Source of the DNA: Sphingobacterium thalpophilum
GTDB lineage: Bacteria > Bacteroidota > Bacteroidia > B-17B0 > Aurantibacillaceae
DNA: 44,751 bases
Direction: 5' to 3'
Assembly: GCA_943325195.2 (NCBI GenBank)
Contig: CALPON020000006.1
Span: 1-44,751, forward strand
The notes under the pieces were generated by a model. The model was given only the letters and a program-made list of their open reading frames with translations. It did not search any database and was not told where the DNA came from. The translations under genes and the position numbers were made by a program. Below, piece by piece: positions 24,785 through 34,721 of the stretch. The stretch's first letter is position 1. Each line of letters starts with the position of its first letter.

Positions 24785-26080
24785 ATGAAATACGCAGCAA
24801 TAGATCACAATCTGTTTACGGGGAATCGCGCTAAATTTAAAAACTATATCAAGCCAAACGCTCTGGCTATTTTTATCAGTAATGACATTATGCCAACCAA
24901 TGCTGATGGTAGTATGGGTTTCCGTCAGAACAGCGATCTTTTTTACCTCACCGGTGTCGATCAGGAAGAGACCATTCTGGTCGTTTTTCCAGACGTGAAA
25001 GACGGGCGGCATAAAGAAATTCTCTTTATAAAAGAAACCAGCGAACTCATCGCTATCTGGGAAGGGGCCAAATTGAACAAGGCGGAAGCCTATGCTGTGA
25101 GCGGTGTTGAGAATATCTACTGGTTTCATGAGTTTGATAAAATCATGCAACCTTTCTTTGCGCAGGCAGAACACATTTATTTAAATTCTAACGAACATAC
25201 ACGCCGGAGTATTCAGACTGAAACGCTGCAGGATCGCTTTAACAAAAGTGTCATGAGTCGTTTTCCGCTTCATAAATATGAACGCAGCGCTCCCGTTATG
25301 CACCGAATCCGCGCCATTAAAAGCACTCAGGAAATTGAGTTGATTCAGCAGGCCTGCGATATTACTGAAAAGGGATTTCGGCGCTTGCTTGACTTCGTAA
25401 AGCCGGGCGTGTGGGAGTATGAAATTGAAGCGGAGTTAATTCATGAATTTATCCGCAACCGCTCTCAGGGCTGGGCTTACGGACCCATCATCGCTAGTGG
25501 TAAAAACGCCTGTGTACTGCACTATGTTGAAAACAACAAACAGTGTCAGGACGGGGAGGTGATCCTTCTGGATGTGGCAGCCGAATACTCCAATTACGCC
25601 AGCGATCTCACGCGTTGCATACCGGTGAGCGGAAAGTATACCAAGCGCCAGCGTGCAGTGTATGATGCAGTTTTGCGCGTACATCGTGCGGCCACAAAAC
25701 TATTGGTGCCGGGACAGACCTTTGATAAGTATAACAAGGCCGTGGGAGAGTTGATGACAGAAGAGCTGCTTCAATTGGGCCTCATTACTTCGGAGGCGGT
25801 TAAGAATCAAAATCCTGCATGGCCAGCTTATAAGAAGTACTTCATGCACGGCACCTCTCATTTTTTAGGTCTCGATGTGCATGATGTTGGATTCTTCCAT
25901 GAGCCAATTCAAGCAGGCATGGTCTTCACTGTTGAACCGGGAATTTATATTCCCGAGGAAGGCCTGGGCATTCGCCTTGAGAATAATTTCTTGGTGACGA
26001 CGACGGGTCAGATTGATCTTATGAAAAATATTCCGATCGAAGCGGAGGAGATTGAAGGGCTGATGGCCCGTCTTTCCTAG
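24785..26080 (+). CDS. Xaa-Pro aminopeptidase (M24B, PepP-like)
   Basis: The 431-aa enzyme has the two-domain aminopeptidase P layout: N-terminal creatinase-like domain (about 1-170) including GFRQNSDLFYLTGVDQEE, and the pita-bread catalytic domain. The five metal ligands are visible: Asp in LLDVAAEY, Asp in ASDLTR, His in HGTSHFLGLDVHD, Glu in FTVEPGIY and Glu in RLENNF. It removes the first residue from peptides with proline second, using two metal ions (usually Mn). No signal peptide, so probably cytosolic. It appears to be a single-gene unit. Confidence 0.96.
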   Translation: MKYAAIDHNLFTGNRAKFKNYIKPNALAIFISNDIMPTNADGSMGFRQNSDLFYLTGVDQEETILVVFPDVKDGRHKEILFIKETSELIAIWEGAKLNKAEAYAVSGVENIYWFHEFDKIMQPFFAQAEHIYLNSNEHTRRSIQTETLQDRFNKSVMSRFPLHKYERSAPVMHRIRAIKSTQEIELIQQACDITEKGFRRLLDFVKPGVWEYEIEAELIHEFIRNRSQGWAYGPIIASGKNACVLHYVENNKQCQDGEVILLDVAAEYSNYASDLTRCIPVSGKYTKRQRAVYDAVLRVHRAATKLLVPGQTFDKYNKAVGELMTEELLQLGLITSEAVKNQNPAWPAYKKYFMHGTSHFLGLDVHDVGFFHEPIQAGMVFTVEPGIYIPEEGLGIRLENNFLVTTTGQIDLMKNIPIEAEEIEGLMARLS

Positions 26081-26221
26081 TTCTTTGCCATCCTATCAGA
26101 ACCAACGTAACATCTTGACCCTGAAAAGCAGACAATCGCGTTAGTGACAGATTAAAGAGTAAAGCTCTGGAACAGCAGTTGCTTTTTTCTTTATCTTAGT
26201 CTTAATTTTAAAGATTCGGAC

Positions 26222-28951
26222 ATGAAGAAGAAGTTCACACAGCGAATGCTGACAATTATTTTAGGACTAGGTTTAACACTGCTTGTTTCAACTACAGCGA
26301 CAGCGCAGCAGTCCTACACTTTTACCAATGCAGGAGCAACGGGGTCATTAGGACCTCTGGCGGCAAATATTGCCACTGCCTATGGGGCTTCTAATCTGAA
26401 TGGCAGTGTGGCCATCAGTCCAACCCCCGGGGTTCAGACGTTTACTGTGCCCACGACCATGGGGTATCGTATTCAAGCTTTTGGTGCCCAAGGCTACGGT
26501 CCTTTCGGGGGACGGGGCGCCAGTATGGCGGGTGATTTTACATTAACTGCAGGTACAGTTTTGAAAATATTAGTGGGACAAATGGGTGTCCTTTCGGCTA
26601 ACGCTTCTGCCAATTTTCAGTACGGTGGCGGCGGTGGTTCTTATGTAACCAATCTCGCTAACGTTCCCTATGTTGTAGCTGGCGGCGGGGGCGGATCTTG
26701 GGCTGGAAGTTTCGGGGGACTCTCTGACGGAACGGTGACTGCGAATGGCAATCCCGGAACCAATGGTACCACCATGGGGATTGGCGGCATTAATGGCAAC
26801 GGGGGTAGTCCCGGCAACTCTGGCGACGGTGGTGCAGGTATTATTGGCGATGGAATCAGTTCAAACGTTAACGCTGTTCCAGCTAAATCTTTTATCAACG
26901 GAGGTACCGGCGGCACTTATCTGACCTATGGCGTAGGCGGCTTCGGCGGTGGCGGTGGGACCAGTAGTTTCAACAACACGCGCGGCGGCGGTGGCGGTGG
27001 CTATAGTGGTGGCGGAGGAACAGATGGCGGCAGCGCGGGAACACCTCTTGGCGGTGGCGGCGGTTCCTGGAATGCAGGCATCAACCAGACAAATACCTCA
27101 GGTGCAAATATTGGTCAGGGGCGCGTTGTAATTACCGAATTATGTAATGTTCGAATTACTAGTTCAGGGACAAACAGTTTAAATCCTTCTATTTGTGCAG
27201 GAACTTCATTAACACTAACCACCAATGCAGTAAGCGGTTATAGCTGGAGCACTGGTAATACGACCAATTCAGTCATTGTGGTATCACCGGCAGCTAGCAC
27301 GGTCATCACGGTGTTAGGTACATCCAGTCTGGCCTGTCAGGCCCTTGGCTCAATTAGCATCACCGTCAGCAATGCACTTCCTTCTCTAACGGTTGTAACA
27401 GGTCAAAATCCAATCTGTCCCGGCGCCAGCAGTTCTCTTTCCGCTACAGGGGCCGTGACTTATACGTGGTCAGGTGGCATCACCAACGGACAAACAGTAA
27501 CTCCTGTCACAACAACCAATTATACAGTAACCGGCCAGAACGGCTGTGGCATAAGTTCTACCGTGCGGACAATCACGGTTACACCTTTGTCTGTGAGCAC
27601 GCTCGCAAATCCAACCCTTGTATGCCAAGGCTATACAGCTGCTGTGACTGCAGTGTCTTCTGTGAATGGTTACACTTGGACAACACCAAGTGGACAGTTA
27701 GTCGGATCCAGTGTCATTGTTTCTCCTATCGCCAATACAATTTATACTGTCAGCGCAAGTGATGGCACCTGTGTTGGAACAGAAACAGTGCTTGTTACCA
27801 CAAAAACGACACCAACTATTGTTCCTTCCACCACTTTTGTAACCATTTGTGCAGGCGAATCAATCAGTCTCTCTGCTTCCGGCGCAGGTGTGGGTGGCAC
27901 CTATTCATGGTCTCCAGGAAATTTAGGCACACAGACAATAACTGTAGCACCTGGCACTTCTACTTTTTTTACCGTGATTGGGACCAATACTGTAAATTGC
28001 GCTGCGAATTCCGGTATTCCGGTGCAGGTGGTACAAGGGCCAAGTGTCAATGCAATTACCAATCGTAATATTGTCTGCGCAGGCAACTCCGCAACTCTCA
28101 CGGCATCAGGGGCACCATCGTATACCTGGTCTGGAGGACCTCCGACATCTAGTTTTGTTGTGACACCAGCAAGTACAACCATTTATAGCGTCACCGGTGC
28201 GAATGCTACCAATACTTGTCAGTCTACTGCTACCGTGCAGGTGGCAGTATTTACCCCAAGTGCGGTCATCAGTCCTTCCATACAAGTTTGCTCAGGAGCA
28301 AGTACAACAGTGAGTGCAACAGGTGCTAATTCTTATACGTGGGTCGGGATTGGGCTGACCTCTAGTCTGATTGTGACACCTGCTGTCACCACCGTCTATA
28401 CGGTGATAGCACAATCACAATCCCTGACCGCTACTTGTAATAGTACTTTAACGACTACGGTAAAGGTGAACGCATTGCCAAGTGTGAGCATTGCACTTAC
28501 CAGAACGACGGCGATTTGCAAAGGAAACACAAATACACTCACCGCAAGTGGCGCTAGCACCTATTCATGGAGCAACGCCTCCAGCTCAACCAGCATTGTG
28601 GTGAATCCAACTAGTACTACCATCTACTCGGTTACAGGCACTGATGCCAATGGCTGCGAAGATGCTAAACAAGTTACTGTCCTTGTGAGTCAATGCAATG
28701 GAATCAGCGAATATATAGGCGGACAACAGCTAAGTGTTTATCCCAATCCAAACGCAGGGGAATTTACTGTGCGTGGCGACAAGGAGCTGAACCTGAAACT
28801 ATATAATGCTGCTGGCCAAGAACTGCGGCTATTTCAGCTTTCAGATCACAATGGCTATGAGGTTAAAATCAGCGAGCTTAGCAATGGTTTTTATTTCATT
28901 CGCAGCATCACAGAGGCAGGTGCAGGTATTAGGATAGTTGTAAATAAATAG
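26222..28951 (+). CDS. Secreted glycine-rich protein with Ig-like repeats and T9SS sorting domain
   Basis: The 909-aa protein has a Sec signal peptide (LTIILGLGLTLLVSTTATAQQ), a domain rich in glycine runs (about residues 85-300, GGGGG stretches resembling the glycine-rich domain of ALK-type receptors), then seven repeats of roughly 70-85 residues, and a C-terminal type A T9SS sorting domain (VYPNPNAGEFTV ... GFYFIRSITEAG). Each repeat begins with a Cys-Gly pair (ICAG, ICPG, VCQG, VCAG, VCSG, ICKG) and has a YTWSGG-like core, then TTxYTVxG and a second Cys; this looks like a PKD/Ig-type fold. It is probably a cell-surface or secreted adhesin-like protein; ligand unknown. A strong terminator follows. 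Confidence 0.9.
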   Translation: MKKKFTQRMLTIILGLGLTLLVSTTATAQQSYTFTNAGATGSLGPLAANIATAYGASNLNGSVAISPTPGVQTFTVPTTMGYRIQAFGAQGYGPFGGRGASMAGDFTLTAGTVLKILVGQMGVLSANASANFQYGGGGGSYVTNLANVPYVVAGGGGGSWAGSFGGLSDGTVTANGNPGTNGTTMGIGGINGNGGSPGNSGDGGAGIIGDGISSNVNAVPAKSFINGGTGGTYLTYGVGGFGGGGGTSSFNNTRGGGGGGYSGGGGTDGGSAGTPLGGGGGSWNAGINQTNTSGANIGQGRVVITELCNVRITSSGTNSLNPSICAGTSLTLTTNAVSGYSWSTGNTTNSVIVVSPAASTVITVLGTSSLACQALGSISITVSNALPSLTVVTGQNPICPGASSSLSATGAVTYTWSGGITNGQTVTPVTTTNYTVTGQNGCGISSTVRTITVTPLSVSTLANPTLVCQGYTAAVTAVSSVNGYTWTTPSGQLVGSSVIVSPIANTIYTVSASDGTCVGTETVLVTTKTTPTIVPSTTFVTICAGESISLSASGAGVGGTYSWSPGNLGTQTITVAPGTSTFFTVIGTNTVNCAANSGIPVQVVQGPSVNAITNRNIVCAGNSATLTASGAPSYTWSGGPPTSSFVVTPASTTIYSVTGANATNTCQSTATVQVAVFTPSAVISPSIQVCSGASTTVSATGANSYTWVGIGLTSSLIVTPAVTTVYTVIAQSQSLTATCNSTLTTTVKVNALPSVSIALTRTTAICKGNTNTLTASGASTYSWSNASSSTSIVVNPTSTTIYSVTGTDANGCEDAKQVTVLVSQCNGISEYIGGQQLSVYPNPNAGEFTVRGDKELNLKLYNAAGQELRLFQLSDHNGYEVKISELSNGFYFIRSITEAGAGIRIVVNK
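27160..28700 (+). repeat. Seven tandem Ig/PKD-like coding repeats
   Basis: Inside the T9SS protein gene, seven units of about 210-255 bases encode a C-x-G start, a Y-T/S-W core and a TT-x-YTV-x-G end. The DNA has diverged, so repeats are clear in protein but not nearly identical in bases. Confidence 0.75.
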
Positions 28952-28967
28952 GGTCAATCAAACTTTA

Positions 28968-28999
28968 AAAAAAGCTGCAGAGACTTCTGCAGCTTTTTT
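28968..28999 (+). terminator. Rho-independent terminator after the T9SS repeat protein
   Basis: AAAAAAGCTGCAG and CTGCAGCTTTTTT form a 13-bp stem with a 6-base loop and a T run, 17 bases after the stop. With A and T runs on both sides it could work in both directions. Confidence 0.93.
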
Positions 29000-29067
29000 G
29001 CTTCTTCATTTTTCCTGCGAAATGCTTATGCTCCGTTAAAGGGATTTAAGAAAGGACCTTGCCTCCA

Positions 29068-29355
29068 TTAATGATTTAACACTTCGTCCATCTTAGGGTT
29101 CAATGTTTCCATCCCACTGACCTCTATAATCACCCTGAGTGTATCATTTGTGAAGTGTAAATCCAAGGCCAGGTCATAGTAATGCCAGTACTCCACCTTA
29201 GCATCCGTCTCTTTGCCGGTCTCAACTGCATCGGGACGACCCATGATTTCGAGCACTTGCGGACCGGTCATTTCACCGGTTTTTAAATCATGATACGTTT
29301 TGTTTTTGCAGGAAAAAAGCAGACTGATTAAATAAATAGCGATTAGTTTTTTCAT
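29068..29355 (-). CDS. Small putative lipoprotein, weakly BamE/SmpA-like
   Basis: The 95-aa product begins MKKLIAIYLISLLFSCKNK, a good lipoprotein signal with Cys16. The mature part TGEMTGPQVLEIMGRPDAVE recalls the TxxxVxxxlGxPd element of the BamE/SmpA fold, followed by two predicted beta strands (KVEYWHYYDLALDLHFT). The similarity is too short to assign function. It faces the T9SS protein terminator and has its own promoter region of 74 bases before the S9 peptidase gene end. Confidence 0.68.
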   Translation of the reverse strand: MKKLIAIYLISLLFSCKNKTYHDLKTGEMTGPQVLEIMGRPDAVETGKETDAKVEYWHYYDLALDLHFTNDTLRVIIEVSGMETLNPKMDEVLNH

Positions 29356-29429
29356 GTTTTTGTTTTAAGGAGTATTTATTTTCGCACTATTCTATTTCTA
29401 AATTCGGAAAGCTATCCGAGTTAAATATT

Positions 29430-31577
29430 CTATAGGTTATCAATAAAATAATTACAAATCTTCTCCATCAAATGCGCTCTGTCCTTTCCCAGCACATTGT
29501 GCAGATGACCAGGATATATATAATAATCCATTTGAACACCTTTGTCCACCGCCTTCTTTTGGTACATGATGCTGTGCTGCCAAACGACCACATTATCCTG
29601 TGCACCATGAATCATCAGTAATTTACCTTTCAGTTTGTCTACATGATTGAGCAGATTATTTGCAGCGTAACCATCTTTGTTTTCCTGTGGTGTATCCATG
29701 TAGCGTTCGCCATACATAATTTCATAATAGGACCAATCAATAACGGGTCCGCCTGCTGCACCCACTTTAAATACACCTGGATTTCTGCTCATTAAGCTAG
29801 TTGTCATGAACCCACCAAAGCTCCAACCATGCACACCAAGCCGGTTGGCATCTACATAGGGTAGGGACTTCAAATAGTCTACACCTTTAAGCTGATCTTC
29901 CATTTCTTTAGTGCCGAGCTGACGGTGGATGGCTTGTTCAAAAACTCTACCACGATAAGAAGTCCCGCGGCCATCTACAGTGAAAACGATAAAGCCTTTT
30001 TGTGCCATGTACTGGTACCAGAGCTCTCCACCTGCCATCCAGGTATTGGTCACGAGTTGTGAGTGCGGGCCATTGTACAAGTAGACGAGAACAGGATATT
30101 TTTTGGTGGAGTCGAAATCAACCGGACGAAAAAGTCTGCAATATAAATCTGTGCCTTCAGAATTTTTAATGGTGAACATATTCCAGCGTCCTCTTTTGTA
30201 GTCCTTTGTCGGATCGTCTGCTTTATAAATTGTGGTGTATTTACCGTTACTGGTCAGACCCAGTCGGTATTCTCTCGGGACATAACAGGCACTGTAATTA
30301 TCAAGAAAACAATCGCCAGAGGGACTCAGAAGGGCCGCATGAAAGCCGTCACCTTGTGTTAGACGGACCATTTTTGTTGTTTTTAAATTCACACTGTAAA
30401 AATCCTGATTGACTGGTTGTTGTTCATTGGCATGAAAGAAAAGAACGTCTCCCTTCGCATCAAAACCATTTTCCTGTTTAACTTCCCAGGGCCCTTTTGT
30501 GAGCTGGCGAATCAGGCTGCCATCTGTGTTGTAGAGGTAGAAGTGATTAAAGCCATCGCGGCGGCTCTGCCATATGAATTGCGAAGGATTATTTTTCAAA
30601 AAGAGCAGCGGATTCAGCGGTTCAACGTAGTGTTCATCTTTTTCTTCAAACAATGTTTTTATGAAGGCTCCCGTTTGAGCATTGTATGCATTAAGTTGCA
30701 TGGCATTCTGCGCTCGGTTTACGATCGCAATGTAGATTGTTTTTTCATCGGGACTCCAAGAGATATTTGTCAGATACTGGTCTTTCGGTCCTTCTGTTTT
30801 AATCTGGATCTTTGCGCGGGTTTTCATATCGTGTACCCAAAGCGTTACATAATGACTACTGTTACCAGCCATCGGGTATTTGATGTTTTTATTTTCTGCT
30901 GGATACTTCGTCCAGTCAATAATTGGATAATCCTTGACATCACTTTGGTCCATCCGGTAATATGCAAGATAGTTTCCTTTAGGACTCCAGTAGGTGCCTT
31001 TGTGAATCCCAAACTCGTCCTGATGCACACTTTTACCGTTTACAAGCGTGTAAGAGCCATCGGTGGTGACTTGGACCGCCGTGCCATTCTCGGACACAAA
31101 TAAATTATTCTCGGAAACCCAAGCAAAGGTGAGCCCCTCTTTATAGACATCTATATTTTCAAGAGACGCATCCGTTGTGGGACGATCTGATTTTTGAACT
31201 GTTTTTTTAACGAGCTCGTATTTTAATTCACCTACTTTATTCTGGAAATAAAATGTAGTAGCATCCGCCCATTTAATTCCTTCAAATGAAGCGACCGTGT
31301 CCTTAGCAGCAGCTTTCAGATTTTTATTAAAATCTAGGACACTTAGCGAAAAAGTAGGCTTACCGGTTTCGGCACTTAGCACCTGAAGCACATTGTTATC
31401 TGTAAACGAAAAGTTTTTCGTTCCCGGTATAAAAGTGGTATTAAGCAGGCGCTTTGGCGCTAGACTGCTGCGACCTTTGAGAATCGCCTCTTGAATACTT
31501 AAAAGTTTTGTTTGCGAATTTGCAATAGATGCGCTGAGCAGCAGCAAAGCGAAAGTAAATCTAGGGATCATTATCAT
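29430..31577 (-). CDS. Secreted dipeptidyl peptidase IV-like serine peptidase (S9)
   Basis: The 715-aa protein has a signal peptide (FTFALLLLSASIANSQ), an N-terminal eight-blade propeller region (about 40-470) with HQDEFGIHKGTYWSPKGNYLAYYRMD, the block where this group places its substrate-binding Glu, and a C-terminal alpha/beta-hydrolase domain. The catalytic triad is Ser586 in GWSFGG, Asp661 in HGAQDNVV and His693 in GHLHNV. DPP-IV enzymes release N-terminal dipeptides, usually with Pro or Ala second; location is periplasmic. It lies 70 bases after a secreted unknown gene, itself 50 bases after hutU, so the three may form one transcript. Confidence 0.95.
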   Translation of the reverse strand: MIMIPRFTFALLLLSASIANSQTKLLSIQEAILKGRSSLAPKRLLNTTFIPGTKNFSFTDNNVLQVLSAETGKPTFSLSVLDFNKNLKAAAKDTVASFEGIKWADATTFYFQNKVGELKYELVKKTVQKSDRPTTDASLENIDVYKEGLTFAWVSENNLFVSENGTAVQVTTDGSYTLVNGKSVHQDEFGIHKGTYWSPKGNYLAYYRMDQSDVKDYPIIDWTKYPAENKNIKYPMAGNSSHYVTLWVHDMKTRAKIQIKTEGPKDQYLTNISWSPDEKTIYIAIVNRAQNAMQLNAYNAQTGAFIKTLFEEKDEHYVEPLNPLLFLKNNPSQFIWQSRRDGFNHFYLYNTDGSLIRQLTKGPWEVKQENGFDAKGDVLFFHANEQQPVNQDFYSVNLKTTKMVRLTQGDGFHAALLSPSGDCFLDNYSACYVPREYRLGLTSNGKYTTIYKADDPTKDYKRGRWNMFTIKNSEGTDLYCRLFRPVDFDSTKKYPVLVYLYNGPHSQLVTNTWMAGGELWYQYMAQKGFIVFTVDGRGTSYRGRVFEQAIHRQLGTKEMEDQLKGVDYLKSLPYVDANRLGVHGWSFGGFMTTSLMSRNPGVFKVGAAGGPVIDWSYYEIMYGERYMDTPQENKDGYAANNLLNHVDKLKGKLLMIHGAQDNVVVWQHSIMYQKKAVDKGVQMDYYIYPGHLHNVLGKDRAHLMEKICNYFIDNL

Positions 31578-31647
31578 ACTATTATAAAAGCCCTAAAATA
31601 TTAAAAATTGAGCGCAGGAGCACTATGTCTTCCGCAAGAGAATGTGT

Positions 31648-32661
31648 TTAATTTGGATCAAATTCCAGCAAGGTATTGTTACTGATGAGGGTCCCATCGA
31701 GGTAGATACTCATCTGCACGCCGTCCCAAGCTTTATTTGTCACCTTGTCATCTGCGGTCAGAAGATAGGTATAAGGATACTTTTTATTGAATACATCATC
31801 GAGAACTTGTTTTTTCCAGGGCTCTGTCGCGGCGGCTGAAATGGATTTAACATTTTGCGGAAAGGCTGCAGGTGAGACTTTGGTTTGCAGCACACACAAG
31901 GCGGTTTGTATTGCAAGATCATTCATTTCGTTTGTTTCCTTCAGAATGTACTCTTTAATGGTTGCGAGAGGACCTTGTTTACTGTACAAAGCACAGATAA
32001 CATCTTCCAGCATGGCTTCTTTCTTAAGTGCAAACAAGTTGGCCTTCAGGTTGGCGGTAACGACCGTATCGCTGGCGAGGGAAGCGGCCAGACAGGCATA
32101 GTGATTAATAATGACCGGATTTTTGCTGCGTTGAATAGTAGATGCCAGCGTCATCTTGTATAAGATCTTTGTCGTTTTTTCTGGATTGATGAGCATGGCC
32201 AGCAATAAAGCATTGGAGGAGATCACGGGATCATTCGTTTTAAATTCATCTGTAAGTGCAAGAAAAGGCGCCACATCAATCTTGCTAGCCTGCAAAAAAT
32301 TCATGGTTCTTTCCAGGACTGCAATCTTGGTCAGATGAAAAACGTAATAATTTTGTTTCGGGGGAAGATAGTTAACACCCACAAAGGCATAGCCTATTTT
32401 TTTTAGCATGAGGTAGAAAAGCTGCACCTTTTCTTGTCCGCTGCGGCTCTTATCTTCGAGCACATCTTTTAAAAATGTATTAAAATAATCATCATTAAAA
32501 AAGTCTTCGCGCTTCTGCTGATCAATGTAGTCGCGCAATGACTTACTAATGTCCACTTGACTGTAAGTGGTCTGCATTGTTAGCTTATTAATCGGTCTGC
32601 TTTGAGAGAATGTGGCGAGCCAAGCCAGAGAACAAACGACAAGCAATAGATTTCTTTTCAT
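31648..32661 (-). CDS. Secreted protein of unknown function
   Basis: I do not recognise a family. The 337-aa product has a signal peptide (NLLLVVCSLAWLATFSQS) and then a mainly helical chain without Cys-rich or enzyme motifs; the middle (NALLLAMLINPEK, NHYACLAASLASD, LAIQTALCVLQ) suggests helical hairpin repeats of the HEAT type. It ends with a short beta-rich part (YTYLLTADDKVTNKAWDGVQMSIYL). It lies between hutU and the S9 peptidase on the same strand, 50 and 70 bases away. Its role cannot be stated. Confidence 0.75.
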   Translation of the reverse strand: MKRNLLLVVCSLAWLATFSQSRPINKLTMQTTYSQVDISKSLRDYIDQQKREDFFNDDYFNTFLKDVLEDKSRSGQEKVQLFYLMLKKIGYAFVGVNYLPPKQNYYVFHLTKIAVLERTMNFLQASKIDVAPFLALTDEFKTNDPVISSNALLLAMLINPEKTTKILYKMTLASTIQRSKNPVIINHYACLAASLASDTVVTANLKANLFALKKEAMLEDVICALYSKQGPLATIKEYILKETNEMNDLAIQTALCVLQTKVSPAAFPQNVKSISAAATEPWKKQVLDDVFNKKYPYTYLLTADDKVTNKAWDGVQMSIYLDGTLISNNTLLEFDPN

Positions 32662-32711
32662 GCTTTATTTTGTTACTGAGGGTACAGCACAAAAAAAACA
32701 TATTTTTTGAA

Positions 32712-34721
32712 TTAGAACAAGTTTTCGAGTAATTTGTTTTCGACCAGATTCGGTAAAGTCACTTTCAGGCCCGGAGAGCGCTCCATCTCACGCTTTATTG
32801 TGAAAACAGCTTCTTCATTCCGCGCCCAGCTTCTGCGGGCTATCCCGTTATTAACATCCCAGAAAAGCATTTGCCGCAATTTTTCATCGGCTTCTACGCT
32901 ACCGTCGAGTACGAGCCCAAATCCCCCGTTAATAACTTCTCCCCAACCTACACCACCACCGTTGTGCAGACTTACCCAGGTAGCGCCTCTGAAAGCATCA
33001 CCCACAAAATTCTGCACCGCCATGTCCGCAGTAAATTTACTTCCGTCGTAAATATTCGATGTCTCACGGTAAGGACTATCTGTGCCGCTGACATCGTGAT
33101 GATCTCTTCCTAATACGACGGGCGCTGAGATTTTACCTTCACGAATCGCGGCATTAATTGCCAGTGCAATACCGATGCGTCCTTCACTGTCGGCATATAA
33201 GATGCGCGCCTGAGAACCAACTACGAGGTTATTTTGTTGCGCATCTTTTATCCAGATAATATTATCGGCTAATTGCTGTTTGATTTCCGGCGGCGCATCT
33301 TTATAAATTTCTTCTAGTACACTACAGGCAAGTCCGTCCGTCACAGCAAGGTCTTTAGCGTCTGCTGAGGTGCAGACCCAGCGAAACGGACCAAAGCCGT
33401 AATCAAAGCACATGGGTCCAAGTATATCCTGCACATACGATCGGTATCTGAATTCAGAGGACGAACCTGGCGCAAACACGTCACCGCCAGCTCTTGAAAC
33501 TTCCAAAAGGAAAGCATTGCCATAGTCAAAAAAGTACATGCCTTTTTCAGTGAGGGTATTGATGGCGTTAATGTGGCGGACCAGTGTTTTTTGTACTTCA
33601 GTTTTAAAACGAACCGGTTCTTCTGCCATCATGGTGTTACTCTCATCCAGACTAAAGCCGCTTGGATAATAGCCACCAGCCCAGGGATTGTGGAGAGAGG
33701 ACTGGTCACTACCAATATCTACTTTTATATTTTCCTGCACGAGACGTTCCCAGAGATCCACCACATTGCCCTGATATGCCAAACTCACTGCTTCACCTTT
33801 AGCTTGTGCAGCGCGTGTGCGGGTAATTAATAAAGTCAAATCGGTAAACACTTCATCCACCCATTTCTGAGAGTGGCGGGTTTGTACAGCTTTTTGATTT
33901 AATTCAGCGGTGATGGAAACGAGTCCTGCAATTTTTGCCGCCTTTGGCTGTGCACCGCTCATACCACCCAGGCCGCAGGTGACAAATAACTTACCTTGAC
34001 GTTCTTTTTCCGTCTTGAATTTTTTTCGTGCCGCATTCATGATGGTGATGGCCGTACCGTGTACAATGCCTTGTGGCCCAATGTACATGAAGCTACCGGC
34101 TGTCATCTGTCCGTATTGTGTTACGCCAAGGGCATTAAATTTTTCCCAGTCATCGGGTTTACTGTAATTGGGAATCATCATGCCGTTAGTGACTACCACC
34201 CGCGGAGCCTTACTATGCGAAGGAAACAAACCCATGGGATGTCCGCTGTATAAAACCAAAGTCTGTTCATCTGTCATGGTCGCCAGATACTTCATTGTGA
34301 GCAGATACTGGGCCCAGTTTTGAAAAACGGCGCCATTACCACCATAGGTAATGAGTTCGTGCGGGTGCTGCGCCACAGCATAGTCCAGATTATTACTGAG
34401 CATATGCATGATAGCCGCAGCTTGTAGGCTTTTGTGGGGATAGTCCTGAATAGGACGGGCGTAAATTTTATAATCGGGACGAAATCGGTACATGTAGATG
34501 CGACCATACACGCGTAACTCTTCTGCGAACTCATGTACCAGTTGTTCATGGTGTTGAGGTTCAAAATAACGAAGTGCATTTCGCAGGGCGAGTTTTTTTT
34601 CTTCTGGGGAGAGACTGTCTTTTCGCTTCGGCGCATGATTTACCGAAGGATCAAAAGGTTTTGGCGCTGGCAGTTCAGCTGGAATACCCTGCAATATCTG
34701 AGTTTTAAAATCCATGGTCAT
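32712..34721 (-). CDS. hutU: Urocanate hydratase
   Basis: The 669-aa enzyme is the long form usual in Bacteroidota. It shows AQHPHELITYGGNGAVFQNWAQYLL, LYSGHPMGLFPS, the NAD-binding TCGLGGMSGAQPKA, and VDIGSDQSSLHNPWAGGYYP. It adds water to urocanate to give imidazolonepropionate, the second step of histidine breakdown, with tightly bound NAD, in the cytosol. I start at ATG 34721 (MTMDFKTQ), because the track start 34742 is a TTG with a non-conserved leader; ATG 34715 is also possible. hutH, hutI and the formimino-glutamate step genes are not in the window. Confidence 0.96.
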   Translation of the reverse strand: MTMDFKTQILQGIPAELPAPKPFDPSVNHAPKRKDSLSPEEKKLALRNALRYFEPQHHEQLVHEFAEELRVYGRIYMYRFRPDYKIYARPIQDYPHKSLQAAAIMHMLSNNLDYAVAQHPHELITYGGNGAVFQNWAQYLLTMKYLATMTDEQTLVLYSGHPMGLFPSHSKAPRVVVTNGMMIPNYSKPDDWEKFNALGVTQYGQMTAGSFMYIGPQGIVHGTAITIMNAARKKFKTEKERQGKLFVTCGLGGMSGAQPKAAKIAGLVSITAELNQKAVQTRHSQKWVDEVFTDLTLLITRTRAAQAKGEAVSLAYQGNVVDLWERLVQENIKVDIGSDQSSLHNPWAGGYYPSGFSLDESNTMMAEEPVRFKTEVQKTLVRHINAINTLTEKGMYFFDYGNAFLLEVSRAGGDVFAPGSSSEFRYRSYVQDILGPMCFDYGFGPFRWVCTSADAKDLAVTDGLACSVLEEIYKDAPPEIKQQLADNIIWIKDAQQNNLVVGSQARILYADSEGRIGIALAINAAIREGKISAPVVLGRDHHDVSGTDSPYRETSNIYDGSKFTADMAVQNFVGDAFRGATWVSLHNGGGVGWGEVINGGFGLVLDGSVEADEKLRQMLFWDVNNGIARRSWARNEEAVFTIKREMERSPGLKVTLPNLVENKLLENLF

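Noticed and set aside
26668-27131. Proline- or alanine-rich ORFs opposite the glycine-rich coding region
   Set aside because: Low-complexity GGN codons give open frames on other strands and frames; no independent support.
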